Positions 31,432 through 43,380 of a stretch of DNA of 64,000 nt are shown piece after piece (positions within the stretch are counted from its first letter, which is position 1; every line of letters begins with the position of its first letter). Where the stretch lies: positions 1-64,000 of the forward strand of contig JAWZYU010000724.1 of assembly GCA_038380435.1 (NCBI GenBank), read 5' to 3'. The DNA comes from Ryuthela nishihirai. Lineage: Eukaryota; Arthropoda; Arachnida; Araneae; Heptathelidae. Made by a program: the position numbers and the translations under genes. The notes under the pieces are model-generated. The model saw nothing but the letters and a program-made list of their open reading frames with translations, did no database searches and had not been told where the DNA came from.

Positions 31432-31550
31432 TGTCAACTGCACGCGGTGTTCCCAGGTGGTCACCCTCCCAAGTACTGACCGCGCCCAAAGCTGCTTAAC
31501 TTCGGGGATCAGACGAGAACCGGTGCTTTCAGCTTGGTATGGCCGTTGAC
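31432..31550 (-). rRNA. 5S rRNA gene, near complete (119 nt)
   Basis: 5S is the Pol III-transcribed RNA of the large ribosomal subunit. The - strand starts GTCAACGGCCATACCAAGC, continues with GAAAGCACCGGTTCTCGTCT, GAAGTTAAGCAGC (internal box A region), GGTCAGTACTTGGGAGGGTG and ACCACCTGGGAACACC (box C region), and ends GTGCAGTTGACAT. Length and internal promoter fit a real gene. A few bases differ from the usual (GTCAACGG instead of GYCTACGG; GGGAGGGTG instead of GGATGGGTG), but the terminal stem still pairs (GTCAAC with GTTGAC). It stands alone here, so it may be a dispersed copy. Confidence 0.85.
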
Positions 31551-31706
31551 ATTCCAATTCTTTCTTATCTGCCTTATAAAGTTACTCGCATTATCAATAA
31601 CGGAACAATTCTTAAAAATCAGTTATTAAATGGCGTGGAATAGTGCTAAAGGATTTCCTTCACGATATAGTATTTCATAGATTTATATAAATAAGTAAAA
31701 AAAAAT

Positions 31707-31890
31707 AAATACCCCCTCAAGCACCTGTTTGCCACAGAGGTCTGACAGCAGCCTGTCAGTTTACATGCCATAGTAGATGTTCCGAGAGGATGGCAGGACC
31801 TCAGCCAAAAAACAACATGCACATTCATGCCTTACCAGGGACTCGAACCCAGTTCCATTGGGTCACTAGCGAAGCGCGTTACGCACTCGG
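31707..31890 (-). mobile_element. SINE-B, diverged
   Basis: End motif altered to CAAACAGGTGCTTGAGGGGG; box B GGGTTCGAGTCC intact. Confidence 0.85.
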
Positions 31891-32279
31891 TATATTTAAA
31901 AAAAAAATTTTAATACTTACTGATTCGTTTTAAAATGTTTAAATTTAAACTTTTTACGGTGGTTAATATAGAATTCATATTAACATTTTTTTCGACATAA
32001 TAGCGTACAATTAAACGTAACACAGAAAAGTAATAAATAAATAAATACCCCCTCAAGCAGCTGCTTGCCACAGAGGTGTGACAGGAGCCTGATAATTATT
32101 TACATTTCATCACCCTACTTCTGCGACCCGTCCGAAGAGAGTAGACTTAATTACTTTCACAGAGCAAGTTTGTTTTTCACTTCTTTGTTTGTTTCAACGA
32201 CCGAGAGGCCATTTCCTACAACGCCGTGGCCTACCAAACCAAAGGTTTCTGAAACTCTAAACATTTCTCAAGAATCTGC
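31891..32279. other. AT-rich stretch with a SINE-B tail
   Basis: Holds a 50-bp SINE-B tail on the - strand at 32,043-32,092. The last part (32,160-32,279) begins to match the RTE LINE (ACCAAAGGTTTCTGAAACTC). Confidence 0.6.
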
Positions 32280-33105
32280 GTAAGTGAAAATATCTGATCC
32301 ACACATCCCTTACCTCTTTCTGAATCCACATTGCTCATAACGCAATTGCCTGTCAACCAGATTCTTAATTCTATTAAGCACAATCATGGAAAGAACTTTA
32401 CCTGGAGCAGAGATTAGGCTGATACCCCTATAGTTATCACAAGCACTGCGATCACCTTTTTTGAAAAGAGGGATAACAATAGCTCTGGTAAAAACCTTAC
32501 CATGCCTTTATCATAAAAGATATTCAGAATTTCGGTCATCCAAGTGGTAACCGAAACATTCCCAGTTCTGAGCATTTTTGTAGTAATTTCATCTATCCCT
32601 GGGGATTTATGAAGTTTAAGCTAAGTAACCTATCATGGTAAGTTTTGGCTATCACTGGGTCTTTCAGATGCTTCAGTATTAAAAGCAATTTTTTTAACCC
32701 TAGCACAAAACTTTTTAAGTTTAAGTTGCAAGACACTTTTAACAAGATAAAGGTCAGATCCAATTTCAGTTCCCCTATATGACCTGGTATTCCTAACAGA
32801 ACTAGCCCATTTGATGTTAATTAATATATAATCAGTCATATTCTTATGCAGCCCATCGGGTGAAACCCATGTGTACTTATCTATGTCGCAGTGTTTGTAA
32901 TAATTGTTAGTTATTCTGAATCCATTGAGTTTAGTTACCTGCAGGAGATGCTGCCCATTGCAGCTACCTATACCAAAAGGGCCTATTACTCCTCCCCAAA
33001 GGTCAGAGTCAGTATCAACTTTGGCATTGAAGTCACCAAGAACAAGGGTAATATCTCCTTTCTTGACAGAATTCAAAATATCCTGAAGTTGTTCATAAAA
33101 TGCGT
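32195..33105 (-). pseudogene. RTE-like LINE fragment with internal deletion
   Basis: The - strand has an endonuclease part (from about 33,105: LVLGDFN, TDYILIN, and GSDLYLV where the catalytic His of SDH is lost) joined at about 32,630 directly to an RT N-terminal part (32,195-32,620, including the NYRG-type region). About 1 kb of the linker present at 46,990-47,560 is missing, and the frames do not continue. On the + side it meets a diverged SINE-A end at 33,106. Confidence 0.85.
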
Positions 33106-33290
33106 TTGGTTGCGTTGTTTTATCTCTGACCGGTAGTTATTTGCACACAAGGGTCTAAATGGCGACGTCATAAAGAACCAGAGGGATCAGTTTAGGTTGC
33201 GGGAAGGTGACCGAATGGAACAGCTGTTACGAGACAGATGGTAACCTCCCATCCAACGTTTTATTTAATCTGCACAGGGTATGATACATA
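33106..33290 (-). mobile_element. diverged SINE-A 3' part
   Basis: TTGTTTTATCTCTGACCGGT to GGTAACCTCCCATCC; same diverged subtype as at 14,697, 20,375, 39,705 and 53,340. Confidence 0.6.
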
Positions 33291-33995
33291 CAGAATTTGT
33301 ACACTATTTTCTTGTGGTTTTCACCAGTTTTTATTTTAACAATATAAGTTTTTACGGCATTTTGGTATTTTTACGCTTATGACATCATCTCCTTGAATTT
33401 ATATATATAATAGAGCAGTGGTTCTGAAAACCTTTTATGCCTCACGTACCTGCTGGAAATGTGCATGTTACTGGCGTACCCGATGAATCGATAAAGAAAA
33501 CTATAGTTATAAGAATGGGAATAAAATAAAACATATATATATACACACATTCTTTATTGTAAAATTTTGAATGAAAATATCATTACCAGATTTATTCCGG
33601 ATATCGGAACAATCTTCCGATGTGTGTCGTTTTTAAATAGTTCCGTTTATACGAAAGTTGTTAAAGCTAAAACTAATTCGTGACGGAAATGAAAATTACG
33701 AAACGAAAGGCGTATCCGGTTGGACGATTCGAAAAGCATTGTTGTGTCATCGATTCTTTAGGATGGAAGCCGTTTTATTCGATTCTCTTTCATCGTGAAA
33801 GGTTAATTATTTTTTTAAAAGTGTCATCGTATGATGAGAACTGTTTTCGATGCATTGTAACAGTTACTAGTGAATATAGAACTTAGTTTTCAACTGAAAT
33901 AGATTTCACTGGTTATTTAGATATGGTTATTTGTGTTATTAAGAACTTTCCGGGAGTCTTCGAAAAGACACTTAGGAGTCATTTCTGCAGATAAG
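33217..33995. repeat. direct repeat, second copy of 26,250-27,090
   Basis: Includes the hAT-like end at 33,416 (CAGTGGTTCTGAAAACC) and lacks some of the CA microsatellite. Confidence 0.8.
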
Positions 33996-34194
33996 TTTGG
34001 TCGAAATAGGATTTCATCAATTACGAATAGTTATGGAATACAACGGACTCGTTTATGACGGCATCATACTGTTGCAAGTAACGTTCACTTCAGTGAACTC
34101 TTATTACGACGGATGTTATGCAAATATGACTTTACAGAAACCATCGGTGTTCGCTTTTCTAACCGATATAACGATGGGGTGTTTAACGTAAAGT
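33996..34194. other. short unassigned stretch
   Basis: A 64-codon frame (33,997-34,191) with no motif; nothing else. Confidence 0.4.
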
Positions 34195-35399
34195 TTTTTT
34201 TTTTTTCAAATTAAAACCTACCAGTTTGGCTTTAAAGAAAATAAATATATAAACAATTCTTAAATATTTTTTGACTATTAACCATAAAATTACCTAGCCT
34301 TATTAATGAACTGTATAAAACACAGAGATGACGTCATCAACGCGGTTTCGACTGCTTTCAGAGATAAATCGTATGGTATGCACGTATGGAAAAAGCATTT
34401 CTAATGTGTCATCAACGCCATACAAGAAAAATATAAATCGAAAGAAACATTCATATTCCAATATTCATCTCAATACATTTTTTCTCCTGAGGTCAATCGC
34501 AACACGTAGGTCAATGATCAAAAAATCGGAAACATTTCCGTAATACCTCAGTAGCAAAATAACAGACCGATCTCAAGAACTTATACAATATCATTTGCAT
34601 TTCACATCTGTAACACCTACACAAGATATCTAAATGTCGTTAAAATTACCCCACCAATCACTCTAAATCGGAATATTTATTGACATAGTCTACCTTTAGC
34701 ATAAAGAGAATTTTTTTTTTTGAACACTTGAAACATTGAAGAAAACGTTTATGGTGCCATGCAATTCCTTTCCTAATTTTCTATATTATTATACCATGAC
34801 GTGCACATAAGTGTTAATTTTGATTTGTCAGCCACAACAGAAATATTAATCTTGATATTATTATTCGTAAAAAAAAAAAAGTTTTTACCGAAAATGAATT
34901 TTCAAAGCTTTAACGATGGGTAATCATATGAATGGCTGCTACGAACTAAAAAGCCCTGCAATATCGCAGTCCATCACTAGAATCTCACCCGAAATATATT
35001 TAATACAAAAATTGTTTATACCCTCTACCTCCTTGCCACTGTGGATGGTAGTAGCGTAAGACAAATCTTCCCGTGGATTTCTCATCATACAGAAAAAATC
35101 TTTTTCGAACTTCCAACTTTTCACTACGGCTTCGCAATGTTTCGTCTGTACCTCTACGTACCTTACACAAGCATTTTCAATTTTCTCTAGAAAATTATTT
35201 ATTACGTAACAGGTACATCGAAATATTTCACTTTTCAGATATTCGTTCCCCTAAAGTAGCAATATTATGATTTACAAAAACATTTGTAAAACTTGAATAT
35301 GCATCTAATATACAAAATGTACTGACAACACAAGAGTACTGCGGAAGTCACCTCGCTGTTTTACCTACTTTATTTCTAACCCTTATTCACATGCGGCAC
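34195..35399 (+). mobile_element. TIR-E, diverged copy
   Basis: Left part with AAACCTACCAGTTTGGCTTT, then ACACAGAGATGACGTCATC at 34,321, a middle matching 15,450-16,760 in order, and a right part ending near TTCACATGCGGCACTAATTT. More diverged than the others, so probably an older insertion. Its right motif reads GAAGTCACCTCGCTG at 35,345, a decayed form. Confidence 0.6.
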
Positions 35400-36745
35400 T
35401 AATTTTAGTGAATTCACTTATTTCCGATGCCTTAAAACCTTTAAAAAAAAAAAATTACAGTGCATATGAAAAAATAGATCTGAAAATCTTTAACTATTAA
35501 TTTTATTTTTATTAATTTAAACACATTTTTCATTATATAAATGTTACTTATCTCGTATAAAAGTGGAAGTTAAAATAGGAAAATGGCGGATTATGAGAAA
35601 TAAGTCAACTCCTAAAATTAGTGCTGCCTGTGAATACGGGTTAAATGATAAAGTAGGAAAAACACCGAGATGACGTCAGCAGTACTGTTTTGTTTGTGTT
35701 GCCAGCAGATTTTGTATAATATATTACACGCAGTTAAAGTTTTAGAAATGCTTTTCTTAATCATAATAATGTTGCTTACCTAGACAGCAACCATTTATAC
35801 GTTTACGAACTGTTAAAGCTTTGGAAATTCCGGTTTTTGAAAAGTCGTTTCCGGTAAAAACTTAGGTTTTTGCGAGTAATCTCAAGATTAATATTATTTT
35901 TTTTGCCCAGAAATGAAAATTAAAAGTTATGCGCACGTCGTGGTGTAATAAGATAGAAAAATAGGAATGGATTGGCATCGCACCTAAAGGGTTTTGCCGA
36001 ACGTTTGCAGTGTTTTAAAATTTACGTTTATGGTCAATAAATATTTCGTTCTAGAGTGAATGGTGGGGTAAAACTTATTTATTGAGAGACGAATTAAACA
36101 GTTGCAATTATATTTCTATAAATAGGAATTGACTACGAAATATTTGTGTTGACACGAAATAGGGTTCCCATTAATTGTAGCTATGGAAATGAACTACGTT
36201 ATTTGCGTTTTTAGGGTTAAGAACGATAGGATAATTTTACAAATGCCGAGATGGAAAATAATTATTCGGTGGAATACACTAATTATTTTATGAAGAGTAA
36301 AACTGAAATCTAAACGTGATTTGAAGTTTCATGTCAACTTTGCGTTTAATATTTTGTTTTTTGCGTGTTAAATATTCCAGCGTTCGTGATTTATATATTA
36401 CGGCAACCAACGTTTTTATATTCGATATTACACGTAGGTCGTACAGATGTGAGCGATATCTAATGCAAATGACATCGAATAAGATATTTTGCTACTAAGG
36501 TATTATGCCAATGTCACCTTTCATTTCGTCCATCAGATAGGTATTGTGAGTGACTTCAGGAGAAAATATGATTTGGAAAATGTATTGAACTGAATAATCA
36601 ACTGTGATTTCACAATATAGTTTTGTTGTATGGCTTTCACGAGACGCTGATAATGCTTGTCCTCTTCACATTATAGAAATTATGCTGTAAAGTAACCGCG
36701 TTGCTGATGTCATCTCTGTGTTTTCTCCAATTTCTTATTATTAAG
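35400..36745 (-). mobile_element. TIR-E, inverted copy of 23,485-24,828
   Basis: Ends with GATGTCATCTCTGTG at 36,706, the complement of the altered motif in the partner, confirming duplication of one copy. Confidence 0.65.
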
Positions 36746-36747
36746 GC

Positions 36748-36885
36748 GCAGCCCCGGGTAACGCATGGATGTTCGTGTTGTTTCTGCTGAGGTCCTGCCA
36801 TCCTCTCAGATCTACTGTGGCATATAAACTGACAAGCTCCTGTCAGACCTCTGTGGCAAGCAGCTGCTTGAGGGGGTATTTATTA
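36748..36885 (+). mobile_element. SINE-B, head truncated
   Basis: Inverted duplicate of 23,347-23,480. Confidence 0.85.
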
Positions 36886-37054
36886 TTATATTTATTATTT
36901 ACACATATTTTAGTTTGCTTATTTATGGCAATACGTAGCTCTTACACGGTACACGTGGGATATTTTATCCTTTAACAAGTCTAGGCAGGGAAAGTTTTCG
37001 TTATTCGATTAATTTTGGTTATTTGATGGCGATCCCCACTGCTACGTTATGTTG

Positions 37055-37434
37055 GGTTGTTTTACCTCTGAGCGGCACTTTTTTGCACACCATGGGCTAA
37101 ATGGCCAGGTCACATGGACCCCAAAGGCTCGGAGAAGGTTGGGGGAGGGGACCCACTGGAACAGCTGTTGGGAGAGAGATGGTAGCCTCCCGTCAAGGCC
37201 ATCCAGCGTGTTCTTTAACGTGCGCAGGGTATGGCTCTCCCGCACACGGGGCCACGGCTTAACGTCCCATCCGACGGACGGCGGCATTTCCAAGCCCATC
37301 GGTGTCCCCTACTGACCGTGGGCAAGGCGGGGAATTTTGCGGAGATAAATCTCAACGCTGACCCAGCTGGGACTCGAACCTGGGAACTACAGATTACGAG
37401 CCTGCCGCGCTACCGACTGAGCCACCCACGCCCC
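37055..37434 (-). mobile_element. SINE-A, full length
   Basis: Flanked by ACGTTATGTTG at 37,044-37,054 and 37,435-37,445; inverted duplicate of 22,794-23,174. Confidence 0.93.
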
Positions 37435-37445
37435 ACGTTATGTTG

Positions 37446-37781
37446 GATAATATTCGTTCCTGTAATATTCACTAAATGGCTTCGGCCAGGTACGAGAAAT
37501 GGTGAGAAAGGAAGCTTAAAGAAACAGAACTTTGTTGCGGATATGGAGAGGTGTCACTTCCTTCGAAGTCGGAAAACAATTAAATCAACAATGTTATTTT
37601 CAGACGTCAGCAAAGAATTATTACGATTACTTTCAAACAGTATACAGTTAATGAAATCTGTTGAAGTGAAACGTACGTAGTACCGTCGACATTTTTCAGT
37701 TTTCTTCTAGGCGCGCTGGCAACGTGCATGGCGCTAATCAAAAAACAAAAAGGCGATGCAGAAGGCAGGCAAAAGACCTGC
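37446..37781. repeat. unique duplicated segment plus short repeat
   Basis: Mirror of 22,446-22,793. The 149-codon frame over 37,231-37,680 combines SINE-A antisense and this segment and is not a gene. Confidence 0.7.
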
Positions 37782-38147
37782 CTACCTCTGAGCGGCACTT
37801 TTTTGCACACCATGGGCCAAATGGCCAGGTCACATGGACCCCGAAGGGTGAGAGAAGGTTGGGGGAGGGGACTCACTTGAACAGCTGTTGTGAGACAGAT
37901 GGTAGCCTCCCGTCAAGGCCATCCAGCGTGTTCTTTAACGTGCACAGGGTATGTCTCTCCCGCACACGGTTTAACGTCCAATACGACGGACGGCGCCCTT
38001 TCCAAGCCCATCGGTGTCCCCTACTGACAGTGGGCAGGGCAGGGAATTTTGCGGAGAAAAATCTGAACGCTGAACCAGCTGGGAGTCGAACCTGGGAACT
38101 ACAGATTACGAGCCTGGCGCGCTACCGACTGAGCCACCCCGCCCCCG
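37782..38147 (-). mobile_element. SINE-A, subtype shared by three duplicates
   Basis: Same insertion as 22,077-22,445 and 51,417-51,783; this copy lacks about 10 bp around the GCACACGGTTTAACG region. Confidence 0.9.
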
Positions 38148-39290
38148 TCTCCACGGTGTCAGATTGTTAATAAAACCAGTGAAGTTTGATAATTAAATTA
38201 ATCAATCCCAGTTATTTAAGCTGAAACGTTATAGTGGAATTGTATGTAATTTCCGGCTTTGATATTAAATTGCATTCGCATATTTTAAATATTAACGTTT
38301 CTGAAATATTATAATATTACTATTAATCCTTCCTAAATGTAGTTCGATTCTTGTTTAGGTAAAATTTACGTGGTCTATGAACTTTATTCTAAATATACGT
38401 AATAAAATATATTATGGAAAAGAAGAAATGAATTGAGAGTAAAATTTGACACTGAAGTGAAAGCGAATACATGGTTGCTATCGTAACTAAGGGCGCCACG
38501 TGTGAAGCTATCTAGGTGCACGTGCCATTGTAACATATTTGACCAATCGTAGAAGAGGAACACGAAGAACCGTTGGGAAAGGCGGGAAGCAGGAAATATT
38601 TCATTAGAAACAAAATTAACGCCACCTAGAGGAATTTATTTCATTTAGCAATAATTGTATGTGTTTAAGTACATAAGTTATATTTATGCATTCATGTTTC
38701 AAAACTTTAATGAACACTATTTGAATATTACCACATATAGTATGCTGGAATATAAATTTAGGACATCTTTTTGGGTGAGGGGAAATGTGAATTTTTTTTT
38801 TTGTTACGGTTCAACTTATTTGGACTTCCGACCTGAAATTTCGCACTGCAAACTGGACCTTAACCTGAAACTTTCTGTGAAAATTTCGAGCGTGTACATT
38901 GATTTCCCCGATGAGTTATGACTGCCAGAGACAGGTAGTAAATGCCACTCCGCAACTCGCTAAGTTATGACGCTGTATTCCGTATCATCTCATTGGGATA
39001 AAATTTACGAACAATAATAGGTTTTAAAACACAAAAAAATACGCTTGATAATTAAGAGACATTAGGAAAACTATTTTATTTTACTACTTCAACTGATGCA
39101 GTATTTAATTAGTAACGCAAGTTCGGATGTTTAATAGCAGCGATATCTGTTTATTTAGTCTGAAACCCTAAAAGAAACAAGTTTAAAGGAAGGGAGAATG
39201 GAATAATCTACCTTTCATTGGGCACAGCGATAAATATGCTTCGGTTTCCATTTCTATTTAAGTACGGAACTCATAAAGAATCCTCAGCGT
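38148..39290 (+). repeat. block F, copy 2
   Basis: Near-identical to 51,784-52,920 and more distant from 20,930-22,076. The frame at 38,655-38,921 (88 codons) has hydrophobic and aromatic residues and no family match. Confidence 0.75.
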
Positions 39291-40025
39291 TGAGATTTAT
39301 CTCCGCAAAACTCCCCGCCCTTCCCACGGTCAGTACTGGACACCGATAGGCTTGGAATACATTATTCACAATATAAAATTATCCATAACAGCAACATAAT
39401 TTTAACGAATTTCTGTATTACAGACTACACAGGGATTAAGTGCTTAGCCGAGGAGTGATTTCATACCCTAAACATTTAACCTCTAATGATTATTTTATTT
39501 CCTAATCCAAAGAGGCTTAACGTGTTAGGGAAAAGAGTGAAAATATCTTCCTAAATATAATAAAGGAATAAAAAAAACACCCCCTCAAGCAGCTGCTTGC
39601 AACAGCGATCTAACAGGAGCCTGTCAGTTTCCCCGCCATAGTCGAAGGTCTGTGAGGGTGGTGACCCCTTTAATTACTTTAATACGCCATATATTAGATA
39701 TGCGTTTGGTTGGGTTGTTTCATCTCTGAACGGTAGTTATTTGCACACAAGGGTCTAAATGGCGACGTCATAAAGAACCAGAGGGATCAGTTTAGGTTGC
39801 GGGAAGGTGACCGAATGTTATGAGACAGATGAAAAAATAGGAGATTGGTTCCAGACGTGAAAAAAAACAACATACCCCCTCAAGAAGCTGCTTCCCACAG
39901 AGATCTGACAGGAAGCTGTCACTTTACATACCATAATAGAAAGTCTGTGAGGATGACAGGTCCTCAGCACAAAAACGACACGTACGTCCATGCCTTACCC
40001 GGGACTCGAACCCAGGTCCCTTAGA
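39291..40025 (-). repeat. SINE-A fragment, SINE-B tail, diverged SINE-A end, SINE-B
   Basis: 39,291-39,355 is a SINE-A body piece on the + strand; 39,577-39,670 and 39,872-40,025 are SINE-B pieces on the - strand, the latter with the palindrome altered to CAAGAAGCTGCTT; 39,705-39,835 is the diverged SINE-A end. Confidence 0.75.
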
Positions 40026-40244
40026 CGTGAAAACCGAATACAAATGAGTTGTTTTCAAACAAGTGATATCAAAATCTTGAAGTCTTTATTTCATTTTTAT
40101 TAATTTTAAGACATTTTTAATTTCATAAACTTAGTAGTTTTCAAATTAAAACCAACCGGTTTGGTTTTAAAGAAAAGAAATATATAAAGAATTCTTCAAT
40201 ATTTTTTGGGTTTTTTTTATCTTTGTAGTTTTTTTTTTTAACTC
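40026..40244. mobile_element. TIR-E left end
   Basis: GTTTTCAAACAAGTGATATC to AAACCAACCGGTTTGGTTTT and on to TCTTTGTAG; the rest of the element is absent, replaced by SINE-A. Confidence 0.55.
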
Positions 40245-40615
40245 AGTCGGTAGCGCGCTAGGCTCGTAGTCTGTAGTTCCCAGGTTCGAGTCCAAGCTGG
40301 GTCAGCGTTGAGATTTATCTCCGCAAAATTCCCCGCCCTGCTCACGGTCAGTAGGGGACACCGGTGGTCTTGGAAAGGATGCCGTCCGTCGGATGGGGCG
40401 TTAAGCATTGGCCCCGTGTGTGGGAGAGCCATATCTTGTGCACGTTAAAGAACACGCTGGATGGCCTTGACGGAAGGCTACCATCTGTCTCCCAACAGCT
40501 GTTCCAGTGGGTCCCCTCCGCCAACCTTCTCTGAGCCTTCGGGGCCCATGTGACCTGGCCATTTAGCCCATGGTGTGCAAAAAAGTGCCGCTCAGAAGTA
40601 AAACAACCCAACCTA
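40245..40615 (+). mobile_element. SINE-A, lacking the first bases
   Basis: Starts at ACTCAGTCGGTAGCGCGC within box A and runs to the normal 3' end. A subtype with GGATGGGGCGTTAAGCATTG. Confidence 0.9.
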
Positions 40616-41059
40616 TTAGATTATCTAAATATTGTTTCAGGATGTTTCTGAAGGGTAAAATAATTCATTTATACTACAGGAAATAAATGATCTAAATAAA
40701 TGCACCAAATTCTGTTTTAAATTTTTAAACGGTAAATAGGTTCCGGAAAAAAACGTGTAAAAAAAAAATTCTAAAACAAAACACAGTGCATATGAAAAAA
40801 TAGAAGATTGGTTCCAGACGTGAAAAAAAAAACATACCCCCTCAAGCAGTTGCTTGCCACAGAGATCTGATAGGAACCTGTCAGTTTATATGCAAGTGTT
40901 AGTTTAATTATCTTTATAACTTTAAACACATGAGAGACCAAGACTAACGTATATTGCAGATAAAAATGAGGGGAATTCCCAGAACTCAAAGTTACCATTT
41001 TTTCTAAATGGTTTCGTAGTTTTTCGATCAAATGGAAAATAAAATGCATTAAAATGTTG
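40616..41059. other. AT-rich segment with SINE-B tail
   Basis: A 60-bp SINE-B tail on the - strand at 40,836-40,895; otherwise no gene. About 40,898-40,950 has weak similarity to 938-980 (AGTGTTAGTTTAA). Confidence 0.55.
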
Positions 41060-41802
41060 AGTTGTTTTACCTCTGAGCGGCTCTTTCTTACACACCATGG
41101 GCTAAATGGCCATGCCACATGGACCCCGAAGGCTCAGAGAAGGTTGGGGGATGGGACCCACTTGAATAGCTGTTGTGAGACAGATGGTAGTCTCCCGTGA
41201 AGGCCATCCAGTGTGTTCTTTAAAGTACACAGGGTATGGTACTTTTTTGAAAACCATGGGCTAAATGGCCATGCCACATGGATCCCGAAGGCTCAGAGAA
41301 GGTTGGTGGAGGGTCCTCACTGGAACAGCTGTTGGGAGACAGATGGTAGCCTCCCGTCAAGGACATCCAGCGTGTTCTTTAACGTAAACAGGGTATGGTA
41401 CATTTTTGCAAACCATGGGCTAAATGGCCAGGTCACATGGACCCCGAAGGCTCAGAGAAAGTTGGGGGAGGCTAAACAGCTGTTGTGAGACAGATGATAG
41501 CCTCCCGTCAAGGCCACCCAGCGTGTTCTTTAACGTAAACAGGGTATGGTACTTTTTTTGCAAACCATGGGTTAAATGGCCATGCCACATGGACCCCGAA
41601 GGCTCAGAGAAGGTTGGGGGAGGGTCCTCACTGGAACAGCTGTTGGGAGACAGATCATAGGCTCCCGGCAAAGCCATGCAACGTGTTCTTTAACGTGCAC
41701 AGTGTATGGCTTTTCCGCACACGGGGACACGGCCTAAGATCCCATCCGACGGATGGTGACACGGCCTAAGATCCATCCGACGGCCTTTCCAAGTTTATCG
41801 AT
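41060..41802 (-). repeat. tandem array of SINE-A 3' bodies (four units)
   Basis: The CCATGGGYTAAATGGCCA block recurs at about 41,095, 41,255, 41,412 and 41,567, a period of 155-161 bp. Unit 3 is shortened. The last unit runs on into the body, with a duplicated GACACGGCCTAAGAT. A second, independent case of body amplification besides 18,924-19,815. Confidence 0.88.
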
Positions 41803-42524
41803 TAGTAGAACTAATGGTTGGACGAGGAAAAAAAAATTCTTTGCTTAATTTTTGATTTCTTCATTTTCGTATTTGTCGTTACAGTAGGCGTAGAAATATA
41901 TCTATATCGTAAATGATCAAACGGCAGTTTTTTTTTATGTACAGGTTTTCACATCTATTTGACCCATTACCGCCTGTCTGGATAGCCTTCTACAAAAAGA
42001 GCGAAAATAGATATGCCTAAACAAGCAATTCCATTCATTGGTTTAAGATAACTTAAAGTTAATTTATTTTAATAACATTCAAAATAATTTACTTATTAAG
42101 ATTTTATTTAAATGTTTCCGAATATTTTAAAAATATTTCAAATAACTAGCAGTTAATATTTTAGGATTAGAAATTCTTTTTGATTTACACACTTTGTTTC
42201 TGAAATATATTGTAAAAATTAAAGTGGGAACATTGGACATTCTCATTCTACTGGGTGACGTCACTTCCGTGTTTTCGCGATATCGTTTGTAATCCTTATT
42301 TAACCGCTGTATTCTTCTAGTAATTTAACTTTTAATTTATATTCACACGTTATAGTTTTTATTCTGTGGAAGTCATACAATCTGTAGCTGAATTTCTTAT
42401 CACTGTGGTAAATAATAATTATTGATGACACATTTGAAATTTCGGTACGAGAATAGATAGTTTCGTCGCTGCAGTGTAAAATTTTACCTTTAGGCCTTTG
42501 TAATTACTTTACGAGTTATTTGTT

Positions 42525-43380
42525 TCGCAGAGTTGCCTGGTATAGCTCTGTGCTGTCCAACTGCTTCTTCGGCTCTGTCATCCAAAGATTATTATCAGGA
42601 GCTAACTGATCCTTTACACGTTTATTAAGCTCTCTATAATGTTTTCTATTAGAATTAATATTGATTCAGGACATTCCTGTAGTTCTTTCTTTCTAAAATA
42701 AACTCAAGTGCCTTGTCACTCGGATAATTATGCGTCCTCTGTTTCATTTTACGTAAGAGTACCTGTTAGTTTGCAAAAAAGTCTATTTTAGGTGGTCACA
42801 TTTTTCCTGAACTTAAGTAGCAAGTAAACCACGACTGTCATAATGAGTAAGTAACCTATCATGATAAGATGTACTCTAATTAGGTCTTTCACAGCTTCAT
42901 AATTAAAGGTAAATTTTTTAACCTTAACACAACACTTCTTAAGTTTAAAACGCAAAACGCTTTTAACAAGATAATGGTCAGATCCAATTTCAGCTTCCGA
43001 ATATGACCTGTTCTTTGTAACAGAAGTAGTCCATTTGCTGTTAATTAATATATAATCTACAAAGTTCTTATGCAGCCCATGAGATGAAACCCACGTGTAC
43101 TTATGTATGTCGCGGTGTTTGTAATAAGTGTTAGTTATTGTAAAACCATTGAGGTTAACATTGACATTGACGTCACGAAGAACAAGGGTAACATCTCATT
43201 TCTTCACAGAATTCGAAATACCTTGAAGTTGTCTGTAAAACCTATTTTCTCATCGTCATCGGCATTCAAAGTGGTGGCATAACAGTAGATAAGTTTGAAG
43301 TCCTTAACCCTTGTCTGTAATTTTGCTGTAAAGAACCTTTCATTAATATCCTAGGAGAGCATCACTAGCGTCTCATGCCT
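42525..43380 (-). pseudogene. RTE-like LINE fragment inside TIR-G
   Basis: Aligns in order with 47,195-48,160 (linker and endonuclease C-terminal part) but with many indels; short recognisable words include GTTAATTAATATATAATC and ATGCAGCCCAT. Much older than the LINE at 45,655. Confidence 0.8.

Larger units (their letters stand above)
35400..40263. repeat. inverted duplication, arm 2 of 2 (partner 19,945-24,828)
   Basis: Mirrors the partner in order and orientation. From 37,782 onward it also belongs to the 13-kb direct duplication, so this segment exists in three copies. Confidence 0.88.
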
